A stretch of DNA of 64,000 nt from Imbroritus primus (GTDB lineage Bacteria > Pseudomonadota > Gammaproteobacteria > Burkholderiales > Burkholderiaceae), in contig NZ_OZ201293.1 in the NCBI RefSeq assembly GCF_964332355.1, positions 2,914,001 to 2,978,000 of the forward strand. The letters run 5' to 3'. Below are positions 25,952-33,966 of the stretch, piece by piece (the stretch's first letter is position 1; each line of letters opens with the position of its first letter). The notes beneath the pieces are model-generated. The model ran no database searches, was not told the DNA's origin, and worked only from the letters and a program-made list of their open reading frames with translations. The position numbers and the translations under genes are program-made.

Positions 25952-28321
25952 ATGGCTACTGCCTCCCCCAAACCCGCCCGCCCCGCCCGCCGCCCGCTCT
26001 GGGTCAGGCTGAGCGTGTGGCTTGTCGGGCTGCTCGCAGCCGGTGCCGTGTGCGTAGCGCTGCTCCTCGGCTATGCCCTGCTGGTCGCGGCGCCCAACCT
26101 GCCTTCGCTCGACGCCATCACCGATTACCGCCCCAAGATTCCGCTACGCGTCTTCACCGCCGACAACATCCTGATCGGCGAATTCGGCGAAGAACGGCGC
26201 AATTTCGTCAAGATTGATGAGATTCCCGAGGTCATGAAGCGCGCCATTATTGCCATCGAGGATGACCGCTTCTACGAGCATGGCGGCGTGGACTTCATCG
26301 GCGTCATCCGGGCAGGTCTGGCCAATCTCCGTGGTGGACTGTCGCAGGGTGCGTCGACCATCACCATGCAGGTCGCGCGCAACTTCTTCCTGTCGAGCGA
26401 AAAGACCTATACCCGCAAGATCTACGAGATGCTCTTGGCGTACAAGATCGAGGCGAACCTGACCAAGGACCAGATCCTCGAGCTGTACATGAACCAGATC
26501 TACCTCGGCCAGCGTGCCTACGGCTTTGCCAGCGCGGCCCGGGTGTATTTCGGCAAGTCCGTCAAGGACGTGACCCTGGCCGAGGCGGCGATGCTCGCCG
26601 GTCTGCCGAAGGCGCCGTCGGCGTACAACCCGGTGGTCAACCCGAAACGCGCCAAGGTCCGCCAGGAATACATCCTGCTGCGCATGCTCGAGTTGGGTTA
26701 CATCACGCGCGCTGAATACGACACAGCCATCAACGAACCGCTCAAGGTCCGTGCCGAGGGCGGCGAGTTCAACACGCACGCCGAGTACGTGGCGGAGATC
26801 GTGCGCCAGTTGATGTACTCACGCTATCGCGAGGAAACCTATACGCGCGGCTTCACCGTCTACACCACCATCACCAAGGCCGATCAGGATGCAGCCTATG
26901 ACGCGCTGCGCCGTGGCGTGATGGACTATGAGCGCAAGCAGGCCTACCGCGGCCCGGAGGCCTTCGTGGAGTTCCCGAAGAATCCGGACGAGCGCCAGCA
27001 GGCCATCGACGATGCCCTGCTCGAGCACCCGAGCAGCGGCAACATCCAGAGCGCAGTGGTCCTGGAAGCCTCGCCGAAGGCGGTGCGGGCCACCCTGTTC
27101 TCAGGCGAAGTCATTGAAATGACCGGCGCCGGCCTGCGCTTCGCCGCCTCCGGCCTGTCCGCCAAGGCCCAGCCGAAGGTCCAGATCCGCCCTGGCGCGG
27201 TGATCCGCGTGATGCCGGACAGCAAGGGCGAATGGTCGATCACCCAATTGCCGGGCGTGTCTGCCGCCTTCGTCGCCCTGAACACCGATGACGGCTCGAT
27301 CCGGGCGATGGTCGGCGGATTCGATTTCAACCGCAGCAAGTTCAACAACGTGACGCAGGCATGGCGCCAGCCGGGTTCGAGCTTCAAGCCATTCATCTAT
27401 TCGGCTGCCCTGGAAAAAGGCTTCTCGCCGTCCACTGTCATCAACGACGCGCCGCTTAGCATCGGTTCGTCCGACACCGGCGGGCAGGTCTGGGAACCGA
27501 AGAACTACGATGGCAAGTTCGAAGGCCCAATGACGATGCGCCGCGCGCTCGCACGCTCGAAGAACCTCGTGTCGGTGCGCATCCTGCGTGCGATCGGACC
27601 GCAGTATGGCCAGGAGTTCATCACGCGCTTCGGCTTCGAGGCACAGAAGCACCCGGCCTACCTGCCGATGGCGCTGGGCTCCGGCGCAGTCACGCCTCTG
27701 CAGATGGCCGGCGCCTATTCCGTGTTCGCCAATGGCGGCTTCCGTGTCAATCCGTACCTGATCCAGCGCATCGTCGACCAGCGCGGCGAGGTGATCTCGG
27801 AGACGCGCCCGCAGCGGGCCAACGACAATGCTGTCCAGGTTCTCGACCCGCGTAATGCCTTCGTCATGGATACCATGCTGCGCGACGTGGTGCGCATGGG
27901 CACCGCCAACAGCGCCAAGCAGCGCCTCGGCCGCAACGACCTGGCGGGCAAGACCGGCACGACCAACGACGCGGTCGACGCGTGGTTCGCGGGTTACACA
28001 CCCAAGATCGTCGCGGTGGCGTGGATGGGTTACGACACCCCGCGCAGCCTCGGCGTACGCGAAACCGGCGGCGGCCTGGCGCTGCCGATCTGGATCAGCT
28101 ACATGGGCTCCACGCTCAAGGGCATGCCGGAAATCGACCGTCAGCCGCCGGAAGGTGTGGTCATGGCAAACGGCGACTGGACCTTCGAGGAATACGTGAA
28201 CGGTGGCGTACGCTCCGTCGGCCTCGGCGATCCCTGGCCGGGCAAGCCGGAAGGCGACGCCATGCCGCAGCCCACGCCCGAGGAAGAAAAGCAGCGCATC
28301 CTCGATCTGTTCCGCGGCTGA
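25952..28321 (+). CDS. mrcA: Class A penicillin-binding protein 1A
   Basis: This bifunctional enzyme polymerises glycan strands and cross-links peptides at the inner membrane. From the ATG at 25952 it has 789 residues: a membrane anchor (WLVGLLAAGAVCVALLLG), a GT51 domain (IEDDRFYEHGGVDFIG; GASTITMQVARNFFLS), an OB-like insert, then the transpeptidase with SSFKP (active serine), SKN and KTGTTNDAVDAW. All key residues are present. The gene is divergent from pilMNOPQ, the standard arrangement in many gamma- and betaproteobacteria. The first 55 codons of the longer open frame lack a ribosome site and were excluded. Confidence 0.96.
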   Translation: MATASPKPARPARRPLWVRLSVWLVGLLAAGAVCVALLLGYALLVAAPNLPSLDAITDYRPKIPLRVFTADNILIGEFGEERRNFVKIDEIPEVMKRAIIAIEDDRFYEHGGVDFIGVIRAGLANLRGGLSQGASTITMQVARNFFLSSEKTYTRKIYEMLLAYKIEANLTKDQILELYMNQIYLGQRAYGFASAARVYFGKSVKDVTLAEAAMLAGLPKAPSAYNPVVNPKRAKVRQEYILLRMLELGYITRAEYDTAINEPLKVRAEGGEFNTHAEYVAEIVRQLMYSRYREETYTRGFTVYTTITKADQDAAYDALRRGVMDYERKQAYRGPEAFVEFPKNPDERQQAIDDALLEHPSSGNIQSAVVLEASPKAVRATLFSGEVIEMTGAGLRFAASGLSAKAQPKVQIRPGAVIRVMPDSKGEWSITQLPGVSAAFVALNTDDGSIRAMVGGFDFNRSKFNNVTQAWRQPGSSFKPFIYSAALEKGFSPSTVINDAPLSIGSSDTGGQVWEPKNYDGKFEGPMTMRRALARSKNLVSVRILRAIGPQYGQEFITRFGFEAQKHPAYLPMALGSGAVTPLQMAGAYSVFANGGFRVNPYLIQRIVDQRGEVISETRPQRANDNAVQVLDPRNAFVMDTMLRDVVRMGTANSAKQRLGRNDLAGKTGTTNDAVDAWFAGYTPKIVAVAWMGYDTPRSLGVRETGGGLALPIWISYMGSTLKGMPEIDRQPPEGVVMANGDWTFEEYVNGGVRSVGLGDPWPGKPEGDAMPQPTPEEEKQRILDLFRG

Positions 28322-28380
28322 CGCAGCATAACGGCAGGCACCGTCGCGTCACGGCACCGCTGGTCGCCTGCCCCATGGCA

Positions 28381-28396
28381 TGCCGGCTAACCGGCA
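28381..28396. terminator. Possible bidirectional hairpin between mrcA and cyaY
   Basis: TGCCGG-CTAA-CCGGCA lies between the two convergent genes. The stem is 6 bp and there is no U-run, so termination is only a possibility. Confidence 0.25.
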
Positions 28397-28414
28397 ACCT
28401 GTACGCGGCAGCGC

Positions 28415-28756
28415 TCAGCGCCCGCTCAGGGCGAGGACGGCGCCGGCCTGCTGACTGACATAGCGTGACAGCGCCGCATAGAAATCGCTGCCGTCACGCG
28501 TATCGACCCACGCCTCGCCCGTCCGGCGAAAATGGAAACCGCCGGCGCGGGCTGCCACCCACAGCTCCTGCATCGGTGCCTGGCTATTGACGATGATCTT
28601 CGAGCCGTCCGCGAACTCTAACTCCATCACATTGCCGTTGCGATGAATGTCGATGTCCACGTCAGCCGCCTCGGCTGCGGCCTCGACGGCAGCCTCAAGA
28701 TGGTCCATTTCAGCCTGCGCGAGCCGGAGGAAGTCGCTTTCGGCGAGAGGGGTCAT
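28415..28756 (-). CDS. cyaY: Bacterial frataxin CyaY
   Basis: This 113-residue protein matches CyaY: an acidic first helix (SDFLRLAQAEMDHLEAAVE), then VDIDIHRNGNVMELEFADGSKIIVN and the conserved QELWVAARAGGFHF with WVDTRDG. CyaY binds iron on the acidic ridge and tunes IscS in Fe-S cluster assembly. The ATG at 28756 has GGAGT ten bases upstream; longer frames on this strand are not supported. It is transcribed away from lptM-lysA, a frequent neighbourhood for cyaY. Confidence 0.95.
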   Translation of the reverse strand: MTPLAESDFLRLAQAEMDHLEAAVEAAAEAADVDIDIHRNGNVMELEFADGSKIIVNSQAPMQELWVAARAGGFHFRRTGEAWVDTRDGSDFYAALSRYVSQQAGAVLALSGR

Positions 28757-28883
28757 GCTAAACTCCAAGACCGCCTGCCACTGGGCCCACACGCGTACGA
28801 CGGGGCCGAAGCCGGCAGGCGGCCAGATAGATTTCATTGAACTGTCAGGATCACCATCCGAACCGCCCGAAGGATCGCTCAAG

Positions 28884-29099
28884 ATGCTGCCACGTCCCCG
28901 TATTGTATCGGCTGCCCCGGCCACCATGCGCGCCTCCGTGTGTGTTCTGCTGGCAGCATTGACGCTGGCCGGCTGCGGCGTGCGCGGACCGCTGACGATG
29001 CCGCAGCAACCGCCCCGGCCGACGCCGCCGAGCGTACCGGATCCGGGCATGCAGTCACTGCCCGGCGACCCTGCCACCCCGACGCCTCCAACACGCTGA
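28884..29099 (+). CDS. lptM: LPS translocon maturation lipoprotein LptM (YifL-like)
   Basis: This short lipoprotein has a hydrophobic signal VCVLLAALTLAGC and the diagnostic post-cysteine CGVRGPLTMP (family core CGxKGPLxxP), followed by a proline-rich tail. YifL/LptM helps the LptDE outer-membrane translocon mature. At 71 residues from the ATG at 28884 (AAGGA upstream), or 57 from the ATG at 28926, it is normal size. It lies one base before lysA and between cyaY and lysA, exactly as in many proteobacteria. Confidence 0.85.
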   Translation: MLPRPRIVSAAPATMRASVCVLLAALTLAGCGVRGPLTMPQQPPRPTPPSVPDPGMQSLPGDPATPTPPTR

Positions 29100-29100
29100 T

Positions 29101-30360
29101 ATGTCATTCATTACCCGCCGCGACGGCACGCTCCATTTCGAACAGGTGCCACTCAGCGAGATCGCCGCGCGCTTCGGCACGCCAACCTATGTCTATTCGC
29201 GCGCCGCGCTGACGACGGCTTACCAGGCGTATGCCGCAGCGTGCACCGGCCGCCGTGCCCGTGTGCAGTACGCCATGAAGGCGAACTCCAATCTGGCCGT
29301 ACTGCAACTGTTCGCCTCGCTTGGCGCCGGCTTCGACCTGGTCTCGGGTGGCGAGCTGCAACGCGTCATCGCGGCCGGCGGCGATCCGCGCAAGTGCGTA
29401 TTTTCCGGGGTCGGCAAGTCGGCCGAGGAAATGCGCCTGGCATTGACGCATGATGTCATGTGCTTCAACGTCGAATCGATTCCCGAGCTGCACCGCCTGA
29501 ACGACGTGGCCGCAGGCTGCGGCAGGCGCGCGCGCGTGTCGCTGCGCGTCAACCCGGACGTGGATGCCAAGACCCACCCGTACATTTCCACCGGCCTGAA
29601 AGGGAACAAGTTTGGCGTGGCCTTCGATGATGTGCTGGAGACCTACCGGACCGCCGCCTCGCTGCCGCATCTCGACGTCACCGGCATCGACTGCCATATC
29701 GGCTCGCAGATTACCGAAGTCTCGCCATATCTGGACGCCATCGACAAGGTCCTCGAGGTCGTGGAAGCGCTCGAGGCGGAAGGCATCATGCTGCAGCATA
29801 TCGACGTCGGCGGTGGCCTGGGCATTACCTACGATGATGAAACACCGCCCGACATCACGGTGTTCGCCACCACCCTGCTCGACCATATTGCCGCACGCGG
29901 CCATGGCCATCGCGAGGTCCTGTTCGAGCCGGGCCGTTCACTGGTCGGTAACGCCGGCGTGCTGCTGACGCGCGTGGAATTCCTCAAGCCGGGCGCTGCC
30001 AAGAATTTCTGCATCGTCGATGCCGCCATGAACGACCTGGCCCGCCCGGCGATGTATGAGGCCTACCATGGCATCACGCCGGTCGTGGAGCGCCGCGATA
30101 CGCCTGCCACGGTGTGGGATGTGGTCGGCCCGGTGTGCGAGTCCGGCGACTGGCTCGGCCGCGACCGGATGCTTGCCGTGCGCGAGGGAGACCTGCTCGC
30201 CATCCTCTCGGCAGGCGCCTACGGCTTCGTCATGAGTTCGAACTACAATACCCGGCCGCGCGCCGCCGAGATCATGGTGGATGGCAGCACCATGCACGAA
30301 GTGCGGGCACGCGAACGCGTAGCCGACCTGTTCGTCGGCGAGCGATTGTTGACGCTCTGA
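29101..30360 (+). CDS. lysA: Diaminopimelate decarboxylase
   Basis: LysA converts meso-diaminopimelate to L-lysine using PLP. The 419-residue alanine-racemase-fold protein shows the PLP lysine in VQYAMKANSNLAVL, HIGSQITEVSPY, the phosphate-binding GGGLGITY and EPGRSLVGNAG, and the second-subunit active-site CESGDWLGRD. It starts right after the lptM stop (TGATATG), so the pair is cotranscribed. Confidence 0.97.
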   Translation: MSFITRRDGTLHFEQVPLSEIAARFGTPTYVYSRAALTTAYQAYAAACTGRRARVQYAMKANSNLAVLQLFASLGAGFDLVSGGELQRVIAAGGDPRKCVFSGVGKSAEEMRLALTHDVMCFNVESIPELHRLNDVAAGCGRRARVSLRVNPDVDAKTHPYISTGLKGNKFGVAFDDVLETYRTAASLPHLDVTGIDCHIGSQITEVSPYLDAIDKVLEVVEALEAEGIMLQHIDVGGGLGITYDDETPPDITVFATTLLDHIAARGHGHREVLFEPGRSLVGNAGVLLTRVEFLKPGAAKNFCIVDAAMNDLARPAMYEAYHGITPVVERRDTPATVWDVVGPVCESGDWLGRDRMLAVREGDLLAILSAGAYGFVMSSNYNTRPRAAEIMVDGSTMHEVRARERVADLFVGERLLTL

Positions 30361-30366
30361 ACCCCA

Positions 30367-30448
30367 GGCGGCAGCGGGCTGTGCCGCCGCCGCACCATCG
30401 AACGCGTCCCCGGTATGTGCGTACCTCAAGGGAGCCCTCCGGGACGCG
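30367..30448. terminator. Hairpins between convergent lysA and msrQ
   Basis: GGCGGCA-N8-TGCCGCC (30367-30388) starts six bases past the lysA stop. A longer CGCGTCCC...GGGACGCG pair (30403-30448) follows, ending near the msrQ stop. Neither has a U-run, so bidirectional termination is plausible but unproven. Confidence 0.35.
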
Positions 30449-30469
30449 CTTCAGCAGCACACGCCCGCG

Positions 30470-31213
30470 TCATGCATCAGACGATGATGCCCCCCGGTCT
30501 GCCGGCATCATTCGTACCGCTTCGCCGCCCGTGCTGTCACCAGCACCATCTTGCGTCTTGCCTGCCGGCTTTGCGGTCTGCACGCGCCGCCGCCACGCGC
30601 GCACCATGCGCGCCCCCAGCAGCACGGCCACGACAGCGGCGTAGATCGTCACTTCGCCAAAGTCATTCTTGCCGGCCTTGTGCCACCAATAATGCAGGAT
30701 CGCCAAGACCGCCACGACGTAGACGAGGCGGTGGAGCATTTGCCAGCGACGCCCGCCAAGCCGCCGTACTACGGCATGCGGCGATGTCACAGCGAGGATC
30801 GCCATCAGCGCAAAGGCCGTGAACCCGGCCGTGATGAAGGGACGCTTGATCACGTCGGCAAGCATGGCTGACGGATCGAGCCCCTGGTCGACCACGAACC
30901 ACAGCAGCATGTGCAGGCACGCATAGAAAAAGGCAAACAATCCGAGCAGCCGTCGCAACCGCACCAGCCAGTGCGCGCCGCTCCAGTGGCGTAGCGGCGT
31001 GATGGCTAGCGTCACACACAGCAGCACAAGCGCCCATGTGCCGGTCGAGCGCGTGACGAACTCGAGCGGGTTCGCACCGAAGCCGTCGTGCGCCCCCAGC
31101 CACACCAGTCGCGCCAGCGGCAGCAAGGCCAGCAGCCATACCAGCGCCTTGAGCCGGCGCAGCGCGGCGGGCGACAAGGCAGGAGCCAACAATGAAGCAG
31201 GCATGGCGCGCAT
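30470..31213 (-). CDS. msrQ: Haem-binding membrane subunit of methionine sulfoxide reductase, MsrQ
   Basis: MsrQ passes electrons from the quinone pool or flavin to MsrP. The 247-residue protein has about six membrane helices of the ferric-reductase-like (YedZ) type, with haem-ligand candidates in FYACLHMLLWF, RWQMLHRLVYV and AILHYWWHK. The ATG at 31213 overlaps the msrP stop (TGATG). Its C-terminal 30 residues beyond RAWRRR are hydrophilic and poorly conserved in type. Confidence 0.92.
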   Translation of the reverse strand: MRAMPASLLAPALSPAALRRLKALVWLLALLPLARLVWLGAHDGFGANPLEFVTRSTGTWALVLLCVTLAITPLRHWSGAHWLVRLRRLLGLFAFFYACLHMLLWFVVDQGLDPSAMLADVIKRPFITAGFTAFALMAILAVTSPHAVVRRLGGRRWQMLHRLVYVVAVLAILHYWWHKAGKNDFGEVTIYAAVVAVLLGARMVRAWRRRVQTAKPAGKTQDGAGDSTGGEAVRMMPADRGASSSDA

Positions 31214-32217
31214 CAATAGAATTTCTTCAGGTCCATGCCGGCATACAGGCTTGCGACCTGCTGCTCATAACCGTTGAACGGCAAGGTCTTCTGCTTCGGG
31301 GCGAACAGGCCGGCAAACCCGCCGCGACTGCCTTCGCCGATGCGGCGCTCGGTCGCCTGGCTCCAGCGCGGATGATCGACAGCCGGATTGACGTTGGAAT
31401 AGAAGCCATATTCGCGCGGCGCGGCGCGGTTCCACGCCGTCAGCGGCTGTTTTTCGACCAGACGGATGCGGACGATCGACTTGGCGCTCTTGAAACCATA
31501 TTTCCATGGCACCACGATCCGTACCGGCGCGCCATTCTGGTTGGGCAGGACTTCACCATACAGGCCGAAGGTCAGCAAGGTGAGTGGATGCATGGCCTCG
31601 TCCAGACGCAAACCCTCGACATAGGGCCAGTCCAGCACCGGGCTCGATACGCCCGGCATCTGCTTGCGGTCGGCCAGCGTTGTGAACTCGACATACTTGG
31701 CGGAACCGAGCGGTTCAACGCGCCGCAGCAGCTCGGCCAGCGAATAGCCGACCCACGGGATGACCATCGACCAGCCCTCAACGCAGCGCATGCGATACAC
31801 ACGTTCCTCGAGCGGCATGAGCTTGAGCAGCGCGTCGAGGTCATAGGTGCGCGGCTGGCGTACCATGCCTTCAACCCTGACGGTCCAGGGATTTGTTTGC
31901 AGCGTGCTCGCGTGCCGCGCTGGATCGCCCTTGTCGGTGCCGAACTCGTAGAAGTTGTTGTAAGTTGTCACGTCCTCGTAAGGCGTGCGTTTTTCCAGCG
32001 TGGTGTAGGCCGGATTGGCGCGCGCCGCCAGCTTCGCGCCGTGCGGCTGCTGGGCCGCGAGCGCCTGGCGTGCGAACCATGGCGTCAGCGTGGCGCCGGC
32101 GGCGCCGGCGGCCGCCATCGCCAGCAAGCTACGGCGCCGCTCGAACACTACACGCGGCGTAATCTCGGAGGCGGGAATGTCGTCGCCCCACGGCTTGTCA
32201 TCTGTCTTGATCCACAT
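31213..32217 (-). CDS. msrP: Periplasmic molybdopterin methionine sulfoxide reductase, MsrP
   Basis: MsrP repairs oxidised methionine in periplasmic proteins. The ATG at 32217 follows GGGAG and gives 334 residues with a twin-arginine signal ERRRSLLAMAAAGAAGA, so it is folded with molybdopterin before Tat export. The molybdenum-ligand cysteine is in RMRCVEGWSMVIPW; YVEGLRLDEAMHPL and PWKYGFKSAKSIVRI are family motifs (YedY). It sits in a transcript with a secreted-repeat lipoprotein upstream and msrQ downstream. Confidence 0.96.
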   Translation of the reverse strand: MWIKTDDKPWGDDIPASEITPRVVFERRRSLLAMAAAGAAGATLTPWFARQALAAQQPHGAKLAARANPAYTTLEKRTPYEDVTTYNNFYEFGTDKGDPARHASTLQTNPWTVRVEGMVRQPRTYDLDALLKLMPLEERVYRMRCVEGWSMVIPWVGYSLAELLRRVEPLGSAKYVEFTTLADRKQMPGVSSPVLDWPYVEGLRLDEAMHPLTLLTFGLYGEVLPNQNGAPVRIVVPWKYGFKSAKSIVRIRLVEKQPLTAWNRAAPREYGFYSNVNPAVDHPRWSQATERRIGEGSRGGFAGLFAPKQKTLPFNGYEQQVASLYAGMDLKKFY

Positions 32218-32264
32218 CACATCGTCTCCCGGCAAGTCGCAGCATCCTGATGCGATACACCCGC

Positions 32265-32696
32265 TCAGGGACGCGCCACCCGCCACGCACCATTGACGCC
32301 ATCGCCGGAACGCTCGCCCGGACGGCTGTCCTTGGCCCAGCGGTAGAGCGGCTTGCCCTTGTAGGCCAGTTGCAGACTGCGGTCATCACGTGACACGATA
32401 CTGAAATCGCCCGGCGGAATGCCCGCCGCGGCAGGCAACGGCGGCCAGTTGGCGGCGCACTGCCCGTTGCAGGCGCTCTTACCGCTGCCGCGCACGTCGC
32501 GATCGAAGGTATAGAGCGTCATGCCGCGTGCATCGACCAGCGTACCCTGGCTGATCCGTACCGCCGCACCGCCGGGAATGTCGCTGCGCGGACGGGTGGT
32601 ATCGGAAGACGGACCGCCCGGCCACCCGGCACATCCCGCCAGAACAAGCGCCCCGGCCGCGCCGGCAAGCTGGCCCATCACACGTTTGCTGATCAT
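32265..32696 (-). CDS. Secreted-repeat lipoprotein (COG4315-like), function unknown
   Basis: A lipoprotein signal ends LVLAGC. The mature part has two copies of the secreted-repeat unit: GMTLYTFDRDVRGSGKSAC with CNGQCAANWPPL, then GKPLYRWAKDSRPGERSGDGVNGAWRV. The single CxxxC pair in the first repeat could be redox active or structural. Such proteins are widespread and uncharacterised. It is 47 bases upstream of msrP on the same strand with no terminator between, so a role near MsrPQ is possible. AGGAGGATG precedes the start. Confidence 0.88.
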   Translation of the reverse strand: MISKRVMGQLAGAAGALVLAGCAGWPGGPSSDTTRPRSDIPGGAAVRISQGTLVDARGMTLYTFDRDVRGSGKSACNGQCAANWPPLPAAAGIPPGDFSIVSRDDRSLQLAYKGKPLYRWAKDSRPGERSGDGVNGAWRVARP

Positions 32697-32722
32697 CTGC
32701 GCATCCTCCTGATTCTGATGGC

Positions 32723-32742
32723 GGCGCCACGATCATGGCGCC
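32723..32742. promoter_or_regulatory. Inverted repeat ahead of the lipoprotein-msrPQ operon
   Basis: GGCGCCA-N6-TGGCGCC is a perfect 7-bp repeat 27-46 bases upstream of the lipoprotein start, between it and the ccsB terminator. It could be an operator or a 5'-leader hairpin. Confidence 0.4.
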
Positions 32743-32770
32743 GGTATCCGGTTGGACTGCGGGCGCCAAT

Positions 32771-32798
32771 AAAAATGCCCGCATCAGCGGGCATTTTT
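32771..32798 (-). terminator. Bidirectional intrinsic terminator after ccsB
   Basis: ATGCCCGC-ATCA-GCGGGCAT is flanked by AAAAA on the left and a seven-T run on the right of the plus strand. Read on the minus strand it directly follows the ccsB stop and has a U-tail. Confidence 0.88.
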
Positions 32799-33959
32799 TT
32801 ACAGTTCGCCGTAGCTATGCAAGCCGGACAGGAACATGTTCACGCCAAGGAAGGCAAAGGTCGTGACCAGTAGGCCAACTACCGCCCACCATGCGGAAAC
32901 CACCCCGCGCAGCCCCTTCATGAGCCGCATATGCAGCCAGGCAGCGTAGTTGAGCCAGACGATCAAGGCCCAGGTTTCCTTCGGATCCCAGCTCCAGTAA
33001 CCGCCCCAGGCTTCGGCTGCCCAGAGTGCGCCGAGGATGGTGGCGATGGTGAAAAATGCAAAGCCGACCGCGATTGACTTGTACATCACATCATCAAGCA
33101 GCTCCAGCGACGGAAGACGATTCGCCAGGATGCCTTTTTGCTTGAGCAGGTAGGCGCACCCCACCATCGCGGCGAGTGCGAAGGTGCCATAGCCGATGAA
33201 GTTGGCGGGCACGTGGATCTTCATCCACCAGCTTTGCAGCGCCGGTACCAGCGGCTGGATCTGGTGCGCGTCGCGGGTCACCATGTACCACAGCAGAAAG
33301 CCCACGGCGGCGCTGACGATCAGCATCACGAACGGTCCCAATGCGCGCGTGGCGTAGCGTTGCTCGTAATACAGGTAGAACAGCGCCGTGATCAGGCAAA
33401 ACAGAATGAAGACTTCGTACAGGTTCGAGATCGGAATATGCCCGACATCGACGCCGACCAGGTAGGACTCGTACCAGCGCACCAGCATGCCGGTGAAACC
33501 GAGCACCACGCCCGCCCAGCAGAACTTGCTGGCGATGCTGTAGCCCGACTCCGCGCGCGCCGCGAGGCCAATCCAGTAGAACAGCGTGGAAAAGCCGAAC
33601 AGGGCGCTCATCCACAGGATGGCCGACTGGCTCGACAGGAAGTATTTCAGGAAGAAGACCTGCTCAGCCCGCGCCAACTGGCCGTCGTACAGGTGGATCC
33701 CGTAGAGCGACAGCACTGCCAGCAGCGCCATGACCCAGCGCACCGGCTTCCAGTGCCAGCCCAGCCAGGCAAAGGTCGGGGCGCTCAGGACAAGGATGGC
33801 TTTCTCGTACACGTCCATGTAGTCCGCATAGCGGTGGAACGCAAAGGCCACGCCCGCGCACAACGCCACGGCATACAGCCAGTCGATCCAGTTCAGCCGA
33901 CGGAAATAGGAGGCCTGCAGATACGGCGTACCGGGATGGTTCAGTTCAGATGATGACAT
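32799..33959 (-). CDS. ccsB: System II cytochrome c synthase subunit CcsB/ResC
   Basis: With ResB this forms the complex that exports haem and attaches it to apocytochrome c in the periplasm. The 386-residue protein has about eight membrane helices and the WWD haem-handling motif AWGGYWSWDPKETW, with histidines in AAWLHMRLMKG and elsewhere. I use the ATG at 33959, eight bases past the resB stop; longer frames run back into resB. It ends at a strong terminator. Confidence 0.94.
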   Translation of the reverse strand: MSSSELNHPGTPYLQASYFRRLNWIDWLYAVALCAGVAFAFHRYADYMDVYEKAILVLSAPTFAWLGWHWKPVRWVMALLAVLSLYGIHLYDGQLARAEQVFFLKYFLSSQSAILWMSALFGFSTLFYWIGLAARAESGYSIASKFCWAGVVLGFTGMLVRWYESYLVGVDVGHIPISNLYEVFILFCLITALFYLYYEQRYATRALGPFVMLIVSAAVGFLLWYMVTRDAHQIQPLVPALQSWWMKIHVPANFIGYGTFALAAMVGCAYLLKQKGILANRLPSLELLDDVMYKSIAVGFAFFTIATILGALWAAEAWGGYWSWDPKETWALIVWLNYAAWLHMRLMKGLRGVVSAWWAVVGLLVTTFAFLGVNMFLSGLHSYGEL

Positions 33960-33966
33960 GGGGAAC

